From: Elmis aenea
Lineage: Eukaryota; Arthropoda; Insecta; Coleoptera; Elmidae
DNA length: 64,000 bases
Reading direction: 5' to 3'
Assembly: GCA_947652605.1 (NCBI GenBank)
Contig: OX393576.1
Coordinates: 48,150,966 to 48,214,965 of the forward strand
In this document: piece by piece, positions 12,601 through 24,789 of the stretch
How positions within the stretch are numbered: the first letter of the stretch is position 1
Layout: every line of letters starts with the position of its first letter
Notes under the pieces: generated by a model
What the model was told of the DNA's origin: nothing
The model's input: the letters and a program-made list of their open reading frames with translations, nothing else
Databases searched by the model: none
Position numbers and translations under genes: made by a program

Positions 12601-13499
12601 AAATCAATTGTATTAATTTCATTTAAATTATAAGATATAACATTGTTTGAAATTACGAAACCGAAATAATCGGTTAAAGAAGTCTAAAAGTTTGTTTTAA
12701 ACTAAAATTTTGCTTTATATAAACATATGATTTAATAGAACCCCGCATTAGCTAAATAAATGTAGTTAATCCAATTTTAATTAACCTAAATCAATAAGAT
12801 ACCACCTCTAATATTATTACAAACATAAAATACGGGTATGGGGGTATGCGAGAATAAACTACTCTTTAACATAAAATAAATTTGTATTTGTTAGAAAGTG
12901 ATAACAGAGTTAAAATTTATGGCGAGATAATACGCAGAAATTTGTAGCTATACCGCGCACATAAATATTGCGAAATAAATTTATAAGCGGTTGCGGCCGA
13001 GAATATTAAAGTAAATGAGGCTTGTATGTTACATCTAAATATAACAACTTTTAAGCTTATATATTTAATGTTTACAACAACCATTAGAGTTTGCTTTCGT
13101 TGGTTGGCTGTGCCATCATATCCTTATTGCAGTTTGTAGTTGTGAAGTTGATAATTAGAGGTGGAAGATGGCGGGTTGTTCTGTAGTTATTATACTACTG
13201 AACACATGCTTTTAGAGCCGATACCTAGAACTGTGTTAAATGGCGAGTATGCTTTTTCATTTTTACAACATTTTTCACTTTCCTAAAATTAGTGTTCCAA
13301 TCAAATAAGAAGAAATATTTTGCAGCTCACGTAACATTATCTACTAGAGGATTATTTTATATTGCTTTGTTACACCACGAGCAATCACATAACTTCTGGG
13401 AAAAAAGCTTTTAAACCTGTACGCGCTTGTCTATCGTTATTATTAATTAACCAGGCGTTTTGTACCACTTAAAAAAAAAAAACATAATATTTGCTGTAT
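12601..13499. other. AT-rich gene-free interval
   Basis: No transposon ends or coding signal recognised. A short GC-balanced patch lies near 12940-13030. Confidence 0.4.
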
Positions 13500-13500
13500 A

Positions 13501-14115
13501 CAGGGTGAGTCACGTCGGAGTTTTATGGCGAAACGGTTTATATTTTCCAATTTCTGTCGCTGTTAGATTATGTAAGTCAATAAGGGCTACATTTTAAAAA
13601 TATTTTCAAACATACAGGGTGCTCCGAAAAAGAGTGGCGTATCAAAGTTGTACTTTTTCTTATGAAACACATTTTTGGATTCCTCTTTAAATTTAATTCA
13701 AAAAATGTATAAGGTCATTAGGGTCTAAAGTCAACCGTTCTCGTGAAAATTGCATTTTCATGAAAATACAGTATTTTCAAAAATTTTCAACATTTAAAAA
13801 CTTTGAGAAGTCTGAAGAAATTCGCTTGGAGATAAGATTGACAATAAATTATGTAACACTTTGCACCACCTACATTTTTAAAATATTATCCAGGGCGTTT
13901 TTTACGCTTGGCCAAACTTGTGAAACTTTAAACATCGATAACTCATTTTTTTTAAATACAACACCCTATATTTTTTACACCGTCTTATAGAAAATTTAAT
14001 TCTCTTTCGAAAACAATCGTACTGTTTTATACCTAAAATTGATATTTTCCGAGATATCGCGATTTTATTGTTAATTATTAGGGCAAAGTAATATTTTCGA
14101 GTAGGCTATGAAGGT
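13501..14115 (+). mobile_element. Half copy of the CAGGGTG mariner-type foldback family
   Basis: Starts TA-CAGGGTGAGTCACG. It then follows the left arm of the complete element at 48872-50776: an internal second CAGGGTG at about 13616, the stretch tttttacgcttggncaaactt (13898 onward), the word aaactttaaacatcgataa, and a reversed ACACCCT near 13961. Only one arm is present and no inverted partner is nearby. The 76-codon frame inside is not thought to be a gene. Confidence 0.65.
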
Positions 14116-14867
14116 AATTTGAAACAATTGAAAGAAAGAACAAGAAAGGTTTAGTTTTATCTTTTGCCTACGCATTTTTGACATTTTTTTATAATATAAT
14201 AAAGAGCAATCTCGCGTTTAAATCGAGATTTCTTAAAATTATCTATGCATTTATTTATTGGACCAGTATGATAAGATGATTACTTAATCCTATAAACTAT
14301 AAACCATTTTTTTGTATGTTTATAATACGACACTCGGTTCTACCAAAATGTCTTTGCTTAAATTCTGGTTCCATGCATTTTGCAAACATTGTGTTTTATA
14401 CAGTGTGCACAATGTTTAATGTAAGTAAGTGTTTATGGGGTGTTAACTAAAATATAAATACACAGAAACTATTTCAAATTGGGACTGTAGTAACTTTAAT
14501 TGAACATTTATAAAAGTATTTCTAAATGTAAAAAGTGTCAATGATTAATAATTATAGTTTTAATCAGTGATCAGCGGAAAACTCATATTCGGTGAAACTG
14601 CCACAAATACTGCCGGTGTTGTTTGTTGAAAATAAAAAGTCATTGAGAACCGCAAAAAGGGAAGTTTCTTAAGAAAGTTACTTGGATGACAGTGCCACAA
14701 ATTTCTACCACTGGATATGTTTTATGATTTAAAAAAAAAATGTAGTCGTTGGACCCAATAAGTTTGTTTTTGGCCGTCACGAAAGAACATTCAGTTCTCA
14801 TGAGAAAATATTGAATAACATAACAAAACTATTCGATAAATGTACATTGTCTGTTTTCACAATTCTA

Positions 14868-15320
14868 CACGGTGTCACACAAAAAACGCCGCAAGCTGTA
14901 ACTCCGTTGTTTGTGGTCCGATTTTAGTGAACAAAAAAGTAAATGAAATGGCTCCTCAAATATTATAAACCAAATTAAATTTCATTTTTTTTTCAAGTTG
15001 AACTTAGATGTCAAACGATAGTCAATTTTTTTTTCTAAATGGCACCATCTATTTTTTTTACTAAATCTGATAGACATTTTTTTCTGAATTCAATGATGTA
15101 ATCATACATTGATTTTAGTGCTCAACTAATAAGAAATAAAAAATGAAAGTTTAACTAAAATAGGTTAGGTTTCACAAAATTTTCAAGCGTTCCGTGGAAA
15201 ACAAAACAATCTTAATCAGCAAATGTCATTTAAACGTCAGTGTGATATTTAAATGACATTTGTTGATTAGGATTTTTTGTTTTCCACGGCATGCTTGCAA
15301 ATTTTGTGAAACCTATTTGA
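14868..15320. mobile_element. Palindromic CACGGTGTCACAC element, right arm truncated
   Basis: Starts TA-CACGGTGTCACACAAAA and shares most of its length with 27508-28030. The centre is a hairpin: tttaaatgacatttgttgat and neighbouring words recur in inverted orientation around about 15235. The right arm ends early (about 15320), so the distal arm sequence and right terminus are missing. Confidence 0.65.
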
Positions 15321-15599
15321 CTGGGTAGAGTAGAAATATTATAGAAGGACCACTTGAAGTCTTCGGTCCAAGGCGATCCCGCCATCTTTGTAATACAAAT
15401 ATTCAAATTAATGTTGTTTGTTGCCTATTTTATGGGTTTTATTCATACCACCTTATATTTATGACTGCCCTGGGCCTCATCTCAGACGGTCCATTCAACA
15501 AATTTAAAGTTTATGTAATCAGTTCCATCGCTGAGTGACGTTTATTACGACTTTGTAATATTGTTATGAGACAAACAATAGTTCCTCCAATTTAAGTCA

Positions 15600-16120
15600 G
15601 TTTATTGTGTGCTTTCTGAAGTTTTATTAACCAGAAGCAGGGGTTAAAAGCTCATTCTAGCCGCGAATCAGCGATTACAAGATCGTCAATCCCTGCTTCA
15701 ACGTATTAGCATATTTACAGCTCGATCCGGGCATTTATTACTATAACTCGGCACCGTCTCATCCACCAAAAGACAATGAATTACATTAATGGTCCTGCAA
15801 TAACGGAGCCCCTCGACTGCTGGCGCATTAAGAACTCAGGAATGGGACAACGTACAAAATACGAGCCAGTTAAGAGAATAAAGAAGAGCCGGGAAAATAT
15901 ACTACTAGTTTTATTGCTGTTGGATGACAAGTATTAGCGCTTTACCTGACGACTAAACACGCTACCTTATGACTCCATAAAATATAAAACCGCTTTATTT
16001 GTTAATTAATTTTGTTTCTTATTGGACACGCTGATGTAACGATCGCTTATTAATATATTTCACTTGCGTGTGGCAATTGCATGGCGTTATGAATTTTAAT
16101 TGGTTATAAAGTTTTATTTA
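15600..16120. promoter_or_regulatory. Candidate conserved non-coding island
   Basis: GC-balanced, non-repetitive sequence with a 9-bp inverted pair GAAGCAGGG/CCCTGCTTC spaced about 60 bp apart (about 15634 and 15691) and TTAATTAATT words near 16000. No domain in any frame. A regulatory role is only an inference from composition. Confidence 0.25.
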
Positions 16121-18558
16121 ACGGACCTTATTTCCAATAAATATGTGTATTTATTGATTTTATTAAAACTGAAAGGTTCCCTGTTGGACGACTTGTGTTC
16201 GTTGTCGTTTGCATTTACATAATTATGAAAGTTTAACTTTTTTTTCTAACACACATCTATAGTGAATCTGCTGTCAGAAAATATGTATTAAATAATTCAT
16301 ACAAAATTACATATCTATTAAATCATAGGAGTGTATGTTAAGGCAGCAGTTAGTTTCGTCATTTTTATATGCATAATTATGTAGAAAAAAAAAACAGTAT
16401 AAGGTTAGGCTATCATTTACAATTAAGAGTAGCTAAGAATTTACTGCTAATACACACGTTGAGGCGGTTGACTTTGTGTTTAAGCTATTTATCATCGAGA
16501 TTTGATTGTGTGTATTGGAGATATTGCGTCTTCTTGTATCCTAAATGTTACGTGATACGTAATATTCTGAATAAATTGGTTTCTGGTATGTTTTAAACTA
16601 AATAAATATTATTTTAACCGTTAAATAAGTTTGATAAACCAATTAAAGTTGCTGGGACATTACTACGCATGCTGAAAGTAGGTACGCAAAAATGGGATGG
16701 AAAACGAAAACACTGTAAAGTCGAAGTGGAAAAAGATCGAGAAGATGTAGCAATATCTAACGAAGATAAAAGTACGAATAGTGATGATAAAGTATAACAC
16801 AACTCAGTTTTTTATTGCCACAAAAATACTTCCTCCGATATCTGCCCGAAATTAATATCCACAAGCGTTAAACACAAATGAGATAAAAAAAGACGTTGTT
16901 CAAAATAAGTCGGAATATTTTGATATTACCTTCGCGGACAGCCACTGCATATGCAGTCATTTTGGAGTGATAAACAGGGACACGTCTCCACGTCTCCACG
17001 TCTGCATAATATGCAGAATGAGTAAATCAGTCCAGAAGAAGCTTGACTGTGTTTGCAGTCATGTTTTGCTTTTAAATGCAGGTCTGTTTGGGAAGAAATT
17101 TGGCGTTCCGTGTTTAAGTCAAGTTAAACGGCAGGGGTACCCGCGATTTAAGGATAGCTACCCCACGTAAAGACACGCGACTTACAACCCCACCAAAGAA
17201 TAAAGTCTAGATGTCTAAACTTTTGACAAATCAGGCTACAAAAATGTTATTGAATAACGCCTAGTCTACGCGGGGGTTAGTAAATATTCTGCAAAACTTT
17301 GGAAATAGAAGGGATATGGCAAGCCGCTGCTCTTCGTGCCATAAAGCTGAAGGAACAAAAGGATCGCGGCAGCGAAACCCAAGGAGATCAGAACTGATCG
17401 CTGATACTATTCTCCACTCCCCCAGATGGCTGGCAGATTTGCTTTGAGCTTTAAGCTTGGCGTAGTCGCTGGATGAAACCTGGTGTATCTCTTTTTAAAA
17501 CTGGTAACACAGTTTGTTTGGTAGTAACACATCGTTAAAATTCACCGATGTTAATTATATCACGATGAACAATCAACTATTGAATAAATGTATCAACTTT
17601 ATTGTGTGTTTTATTTAAATCACAGGTGCCTATACCTAAGCGTAGTGCTGTCTCCACCACGACTACAGACCTTCATTGGTCGATCAGCAAACGTATAAAA
17701 ATAAGCGCTTTTACACTACGAAGTCTACGAAGCCGATGTCCAGATACACCACCCTCGATTTATCACAATACATTGACTGTCCTTGAATTCAATTTTGCAC
17801 TCTTCTCTCTATTTCTTATACATATACGATGTTATTGCTTTATTGTGTCAATCAAGCGTATCCATCACTATTTTTTATATCAGTTTGGCGTTCTCTGGGT
17901 TAGGCGTTAACTTACGAAATATTATTAACTATTTTGGATACAAGTTCCTAACTTTACATATTTAAATGGTTAATTATGCATCAACAGCTTAAGAAATGCG
18001 CAATATTGATTCAATTTTATTAAAAGTATAAACACATCAACCAATTACCTACTTAGATCTCGACTTTTCTTGAACTATATTATTAAATTACTGATGGTAA
18101 CCAATCAAATCCCAAAATTCTTGTAATTGGGTGAGACATTAACTCTGCAGATTCGGCAAAATTTGAAAACGTCACTTGCCAGTCTCTATGTGTACCTAAA
18201 TTTGAAATATCACCGATATATTTATGTAGTAGGTATAATGTTAAATCTGGAATTTTATGAAATGCTTAAACCTTTTGTAAAAACCCGTCAATACGAGCAA
18301 ATTATGACTTTCTTTTAACCTCATACGTTTGTTTTCAGACAAAAACAAGCTTTAACCATCTTTTAACCTGACCCTAATTCATTTGGTCAGTAATAGAGGG
18401 TCAGCTTAAAGGTTGGTTAATGATTTTCTTTAAAATAAATTATGTAAACGAAGTTAATAGGTTTGGTTTCATTAAAACAGTTTTATCGGTATTTTATTAT
18501 TTGCCTAGTCAAAACACCAGATGCTCGTTATGCCGGATTTCACATTATGTCTACAACA
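16121..18558. other. Gene-free interval with weak exon-like signals
   Basis: Mostly AT-rich. Two places look slightly protein-like but unsupported. First, the plus frame 16669-16797 (42 residues, charged, ending STNSDDKV and a stop). Second, an acceptor-like aaatcacag at about 17623 followed by a plus frame to 17910. About 17300-17480 is GC-balanced. None matches a family I know. Confidence 0.3.
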
Positions 18559-18560
18559 TA

Positions 18561-19655
18561 AGGGTGATTGATTGGGACCGGGCCTTAAAAATATAAGAAG
18601 AATGAAAAAAGGTATTTATCTGAAATTTTGGTTATGACCATAATGACATCTGATCTGTTGAATGAAAATACTTTCAAGATGGCGACAATTCCGGATATAC
18701 CGGAAGTTGACGCTTACTTTCTTATTTCAAATACAACGGTCTATTTTTTATTGCATTTTTGGATTTATTTAACACGTTATTTTGATAGCATTTCCTATAC
18801 CTAAGTGCAGTCGTTTTTAAGATTTTTGGACCTTTTTGAAAATTTTTTGATTTTCATTGTGAAGCTTAATATTATCTACCGCCGCCATTTTAAAAGAGAA
18901 AACGCTTAAATTTAGACTATGCATAGACGAAATCTTGGAGTTCATGTTGGAAATTTTCCAATCGATGCATTGCTTACAGGGTGTCCAATATTTAATTTTC
19001 TTTTAATACAAATTCGGAGCGGTAAAACTCACTTTTTTCAAAGAGAATGCCCATTTTTTTTTTCATTTTCTAAAGCAAAATTACTTTCTGCATCAATCTG
19101 TGTTAGCGTTTTCTATACCTATCTGCAACAATTTTCGAATTCAAAATATTCCTGTTTGAATACTCTTTATTTTCCATTTTCATGAACACTACCGACAAAC
19201 GCGATAAAAGTGGTTGACAGTTATTTATATTGGCATTTGTTGTCATTTCCAAGGCCTACTATTTAAAAATGTTTGAATTTTTCTTAACTTTATCAAAAAT
19301 TCTTAATAATTTAAAAATTGTTGCAGATAGGTATAGGAAACGCTGATACAGATTGATGCAGAATGTAATTTTGCATTAGAAAATTTAAAAAAAAGTTGGG
19401 CATTGTATTTGAAAAAACGAGTTTTACTGCTCTGAAGAAAATTAAATGTTGGACACCCTGTAATTATTAATGCATCGATTGGAAAAATTCCAGCATTAAC
19501 TACAAGGTTTCTTCTATGCATACTTGCATAGTCTAAATTACCCAAGCGTTTTCTTTTTTCATCAGATGCCGTTATAGTCATAACCAAAATTTCAGATCAA
19601 TACCCTTTTTCATTCTTCATATATTCTGAAGGCCCGGTCCCAATCAATCACCCTG
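18561..19655. mobile_element. 1.1-kb foldback element, GGGTGATTGATTGGGACC termini
   Basis: The left end agggtgattgattgggacc and the right end (inverse of cagggtgattgattgggac) begin long arms that stay alignable to near the centre. Each arm encodes the same chance-like frame (MHRRNL...FPIDAL... on plus at 18919-19185 and on minus at 19303-19587). TA flanks both ends (18559-18560 and 19656-19657). Arm divergence is visibly higher than in the element at 37176, so this copy is older. Confidence 0.75.
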
Positions 19656-19879
19656 TATAGATACATCATTATAATCCGTATATGTCGGTTAGCTATACAT
19701 CCTGGACTAGTCACCCCAGTTTCGAATTTTAAAGCATGTGCCGTCGTCCTGTACGATTTATTAATTGTCCCGTTTAAAAAAGGTACTTGTCTTTGACATT
19801 TTCTTTACAAAAATCGTCGTAGCAAATAATTGCTTTCATTGAAATTAATTTAATCCTCGAGTTTTGCTTTAGAGTCGTC

Positions 19880-20120
19880 TTACGTACCGCGAGAGGACAA
19901 GGTTGCCCATTATCAAGCCTGTGAGCCATTAGCAAATCATCTAACTGACAGCTCCCATAACGTAGATCCCTGTAGCGGGCTTGCAGTCACGTGTGAGGGA
20001 TTAGTATCACTCCACCATCCATCACCTCATCCTCCTGTATCTCCTGCACAAGAGACCTGCTTGCGTACCGTGACAGTAAACCTAAAGTTGTTTGCCGTAC
20101 GCAACAAAATGAAAGCTCAC
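19880..20120. promoter_or_regulatory. Candidate conserved non-coding island
   Basis: About 240 bp of GC-balanced, non-repetitive DNA (CACGTG at about 19989, CpG words) between AT-rich flanks. The rest of 19658-20464 holds nothing recognised. Confidence 0.22.
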
Positions 20121-20464
20121 GAATGTTGCCTTTGACACAAGCAGGATGATTATTAAATAAACTGACACTTTGCTAAATTGTTCTTGAGTAGAACTGTTCC
20201 AAAATTATACAAAAATGTTATTGTAAAAGATACAGTAACGTTAAAAATCTTAGGAGTTAAAAAAAAGTATTTAGCGAAAAAAAGATAATTAAAATTTGTT
20301 CTGGTTTAAGTTTAAACTGAGACAATTCATTACTTTTTTTTATTTTACGAAGCATTATAACGTGGAATACTACAAATATTAAGAAAATTGAAATGATTTA
20401 AGCTGAGAAAGTAAATTTTAATATATTAAGGAAGTAGGTACCTAAGTAATAGGTAATTTACATA

Positions 20465-20965
20465 CAGGGTTCTCGTTTTTCGAGGGCCACTATGGGGATC
20501 TCGTAAACGGTAAGAGTTACGACTTCGGTTAAATTAGGGCAAAGTTGTATATTCAGGTGCTTAATAATTTGACGCAAACAAAACTTATCTAGCTCTTTTA
20601 GTTTTTGAGATATAGGGAAAAAAGTAAAAAAGTGGTTTTTGTTTTTTGCCCGTAACTTTTTCATTTGATGTCAAATTTCATTTTTGTAAAATCATTTTTA
20701 TGGCCACTTTTTGCAAGGAATCAAATTCCCCAATTATATTTTCCGTACGACGTTTCGTTTTTTTAATACCATCATCAGGTCAATTTTTTCTTATGGACGC
20801 TATATCTGATTTTAACGCCAATTTGTAGAGCATTTTATTCTGAATTCGACAATGTATAACAGTTGGCACTTTTTTGAAACAATTGTTGTTAAAAATGGCA
20901 AAAACAAATATTTTATTTAAAACAAATCCTAATCGGCATGGTAAATAATTGTCTTTGTCAATAAT
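20465..20965 (+). mobile_element. Half copy of the 37176-38690 palindrome family
   Basis: Starts TA-CAGGGTTCTCGTTTTTC and follows the left arm of the element at 37176 closely to the word taaataattgtctttgtc (20943-20960), then diverges. No inverted partner is present. It includes the subterminal box GATCTCGTAAACGGTAAG at nt 33 and the GACGTTTCG...CATCATCAGG module. Confidence 0.75.
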
Positions 20966-20989
20966 TGCCTTAAGTCAAGCATGACATTA

Positions 20990-21470
20990 GCCAACTAAGT
21001 TTAGTAAAAAAAAATATTTGAGTTGTATAAACAGTTTGTCGAAGCATCTTTAGCGCTAATTTTCTCGAAAACGGCTACGTTTACAGCAAAAAACAAAGAG
21101 GGACGAATTGTTTCCTCTTAAGTCGTACTTTCTTATGGACGAATGACATTTTCAATTTTATTCCAGAGAAAAAAATTCTGAAGATGGTAAACAGATGACC
21201 TGACTATAAATCATACTTCCAATTACGTGTTTTCTTTCTAATTATCCCACAAAGTCAATGGGAAACACCCAAACATTTCGGCCAAGTTTGATAGCTCTAG
21301 CTTAAACGGCTAGGACGTAATCGATTTTTTGAATTTTTTTTCTTGCAACTTTGGAGGTCTCTAACTTTGAAAGGAAGCATTTTCGGATAACAAAATATTT
21401 GACAAATGGTCATCATTTTTACTCAGGAATATGCACATACTTTTTTGCCGTGTATAATGGGGACACCCTG
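20990..21470 (-). mobile_element. Half element ending GACACCCTG-TA
   Basis: The right terminus ggggacaccctg-TA at 21470 is of the CAGGGTG foldback type, with sequence running leftward unlike the other families here. The left boundary is uncertain; the element abuts the half copy at 20465-20965. Another lone terminus, CAGGGTGATCTCGG, starts at 21516. Confidence 0.45.
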
Positions 21471-21715
21471 TATATCTTTAAAAAAAAAATTAATGTTTTA
21501 TCACTGGTTAATAAACAGGGTGATCTCGGAGACCATTAGAGCAAGGAGTGTGGTTTAATTAGCAAAGAAGTTGGTTTTTATGTGCTAACTAAAAATTTAA
21601 ACTTAATATGGATATATTTTGCCTAGTTCCTGAGAAATGCTAATATGGCAACTTCGAAAAATAAAAAAGTTTACTGTCGCATTTCCAAAAATAAGTAGAC
21701 TAGATTAATTTTGCC

Positions 21716-22402
21716 CAGGGGTGGAGAACCTGCGGCCTTAAGGCCGCATGCGGCCTTTTGAAATTTTCCGTGCGGCTTTTTTACCGATTTCATATTTTTT
21801 ATAATTCGTTTTCGTGATTTTTTTTACACTTTGCTTGTAATTCGTTTTCTCGATTTTTTTTTACAGTTTGCTATCTGACATAATCTAATGTAGCTGTATC
21901 ATAACATAAATACTGCCCAAACATTAAAGCTTAAAACCAATTTACCTTCGGATTTGGAAAGGAGTCCGAGTTTAAAGACAATGTACGCGCTGAATGTATT
22001 TATTTTAAGTCCGAGTATCATCGTTCGGACAAAAACGCATGCGTGCGATAGACAGACAGAACTGTCCGAGTTCAAAGACAGTGCACCCGTTATTATGGGA
22101 ATCAGTTGTTTATGTTTTCATTCATGTGCGTGTCATAATGTCAAGAAAGCTTAAAAGAACGCTGAAGTAGGAAAAAAGAACAATAAATGAAGACTGGGAG
22201 CTGCAGTATTATGTTATTTCTGTAAAAAAAAATATGGTTTGTTTGCTATGCAACAATTTGGGAAATTAACATTCTGTGCACAATTTTCAATTTTTGTATT
22301 TAAGTAAAATCAGGAGGGGGGGGGAGAATAATAATGTGCGGCCTGGTTACAAATTCCGAATTGAGAAGTGGCCTTTCATAATAAAAAGGTTCCCCATCCC
22401 TG
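21716..22402. mobile_element. hAT-type non-autonomous element with GCGGCC words
   Basis: Ends CAGGGGTGGAGAACCTGCG and the inverse of CAGGGATGGGGAACC. Next to the left end lies a palindrome, GGCCTTAAGGCCGCATGCGG. The interior has a direct repeat of tgtaattcgttttc-like words and a G-run at 22316-22324. The 8-bp flanks do not match well. The frame at 21954-22154 shows no transposase motif. Confidence 0.6.
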
Positions 22403-23085
22403 CGTCTAGCCTATGAACACCCCATTACAGATTTCTAATTTCAATAATAAGAAAGTAATAGGTACCTAATTTTTAAAATCTAAGTTTTTTAGTTTTTTCA
22501 GGTTATCTTAGGAATAATATTAATAAGTAAAAATTGTTTTACGTAATAGCTTCGTAGAAATTAAAAACACATTTTATGCTAAATAATTTGAAATCATCTA
22601 GTATTTAATGCTTTTAAACCTTAAATCACGGTGTAACGTATACTTTTTAAGTTTATGTGACTAAATATGGTTATTGTTTCATACAAGGATTTTTTTAAGG
22701 ACCTACTTGTACAATGTACTTACTCTTTAAAGTTTAGATGAATTGTTGTCTAATTACGATAAAAATTTAAATTGTGTACTATTTCTATGATCAATATCCT
22801 ACCTAATAACAAAAAAGTGAGTTATTTGGGTATTTTATGAAGCAATGTATTTTGATTTGCCCTGTCGTCTATTTGGCAGAATTAAAATATGAGTTAAGTA
22901 CAAATATTTATTTCCAATGAACTATTTTGTGTTATTATGCATTAAGTACATATTTTTTAAAGCCATATTCATACTAAGATGCAAATTAAAACTTGTAGTT
23001 TTAGTCAACAACGCTACAAATTTTAATGTTTGAATTATTTATTAATTCATAAAAATAAGCTGAAATAAAAATTACTAATCTGTTT
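22403..23085. other. AT-rich interval, nothing recognised
   Basis: No repeat ends or coding signal were seen. Confidence 0.5.
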
Positions 23086-23290
23086 CTCAAAGAATTTCTT
23101 GTCGAAATGCATTGCTGGTTTAAAGACTCGCCCCTTCATCAGTTCCAGTCTTATTTATTTAAATTACTTATTAAATCATTTAAAATACACTAAGCCATAT
23201 TTTATATGACTAAATACAGGTGTACAAGAAGTCTACTGATGAAGAGACGGTATTTTCGAAACTAGGTAAAGTTTTCTTAAATAAGAGATT
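23086..23290. repeat. Degenerate inverted pair with CTTCATCAGT / ACTGATGAAG
   Basis: ccccttcatcagttcca (about 23131) and ctactgatgaagagacgg (about 23233) are inverted, each linked to a TTTCGAAA or TCGAAAT word on the outer side. The layout recalls the CATCATCAG...GACGTTTCG module seen at 37461 and 46880, but here it is too decayed to assign. Confidence 0.35.
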
Positions 23291-23335
23291 TCTTTATTAT
23301 AAAACGTAGTGCTTTACCAATTAAAATTGTTTTAA

Positions 23336-23660
23336 TCTATATATATATAAAAGAGTTTGTTTGTTTGTGTGGTTGTTTGTTTGTTTGTGTGTTTGTTCGC
23401 TATAGAATCATAGACCCGTTGACCGATCGGTACCAAATTTTACACAGTTACTATTTAGGACCCAACGCATTAAACGTCGTATAAAGAACGGCCGGGAACA
23501 GCCGGTAACAGCCGGGAACGTCTGGGAACGTCCGCCGAGCGCGAGCGCGGAGCGCGAGTAGTCTGGGAACGTCCGCAGAGCGCAAGCGCGGAGCGCGAGT
23601 ATTCTGTGATTAATAAAAGAGAATTGTAATCAACCGTGCAACGCCGGGTCAATCAGCTAG
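23336..23660 (+). mobile_element. Non-autonomous Helitron
   Basis: The element begins TCTATATATATATAAAAG and ends in CTAG after a GTGCAACGCCGGGTC stretch. It sits between A (23335) and T (23661), as expected for Helitron insertion without target duplication. These termini match the widespread insect Helitron pattern (5' TCTATATAT, 3' GTGCGAAGCCGGG...CTAG). The 5' part contains a (TTTG)n-like microsatellite (about 23355-23398). The middle holds a 41-bp unit repeated twice in tandem at about 23519-23600, very GC-rich with GAGCGCGAGCGCGGAGCG. No Rep/helicase is encoded. Confidence 0.8.
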
Positions 23661-24785
23661 TTAAACAATAAAATGATTCGTTTGCTTTAGGTTAGAATAT
23701 TCAATTTTTCTTTGAAAAACATTTTTTTTACTTGAAAAATACATTTGAAACATTTTTTTAAAAGATATTTGAATATTTTTATAAACATAAGAGAATTTTG
23801 CTTCCGAGTTAATATCCAATGTTTGCTTTTTCATAAATACAGCATAAGTTACCTTAAATTCAACGATTTAGGTATAAATCAAACATTAAACACATTTTGA
23901 AAGAAATAATTACTAAAACTAACTATAAAGCATTTCTTATTCTGCCTGTGATCTTATGATACACTGTATGAAGCGGTATTTTTGTGAGTCAAGTTCAGAA
24001 AGATTTGTTAAGTATTAATTACATAATAATATAATATTAATTTTTCTGTGTGATTCAAATAAAAAGTGTACCGAGTTTTACTTTAAATTTCATGTGAATG
24101 TATTTATTACTACACATCCAATTTATGACGGCATATATCATATCTCATATCTCTCCTTAGTTAGGTCCCGTTGGTTTCGTGTCGGACAAGGGCATCCTAA
24201 TACGAAGCCATGATCAATTTTCTGCTGCCAAACTGTCAGCCAGCTTTGATAAATTCCATTTCTGTATTGTTTTGAGAACGAAATATTCGTCATGACGAGC
24301 TGACAACTTCAGTTAGTTTTCTCTCTGAGGATTAGAGGTCGTTGGATGTGAGACAGAGATCGTATATTTCACTTAGAACAAGAATGTAGTGTTGGTTGCT
24401 GGCTTCTATAGCTTTCTCAATATTTAATTTGTTTTACAGAAGTAGGTATTTACTTTCAAGCTATTGATAATATATTGGTACCTTTCGTTTAATATTAAAT
24501 TTTTATTGTATTTTTTGTCGTTTACTACAGAAAAATAATTACATGGGTTTGTTTTGTACTTATTACAGTTTTTTTTTTTAACAACAGAGCTTGTTTCATT
24601 TGGAAGCAAATGAAGTTTAAAACAGTTTTTTTTTACCGTTAATCTAAAGTAATTCCCAGCGTTTAATAATATGCGATTAAAAAAAAGATAACCAAAACTG
24701 TTTAACAAAAGCTAGTAAATTTTAACAAATGAAAAAATAAAAAAGAAATAAAGGTAAACAAATAAAGATAGTTCACAAAAGCTAC
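23661..24785. other. Gene-free AT-rich interval with a modest complex patch
   Basis: About 24115-24370 is less AT-rich and non-repetitive. The rest is AT-rich. Nothing recognised. Confidence 0.35.
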
Positions 24786-24789
24786 ATAT

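Noticed and set aside
17602..17910. Exon after an acceptor-like aaatcacag
   Set aside because: The frame quickly becomes AT-driven and hydrophobic by composition, with no donor or domain; too weak to call.
18919..19587. Matching frames on both strands (MHRRNL...)
   Set aside because: Explained by foldback arm homology; no transposase motif.
23355..23398. TTTG-rich microsatellite as an independent feature
   Set aside because: It is part of the Helitron 5' region, as is typical for that family.
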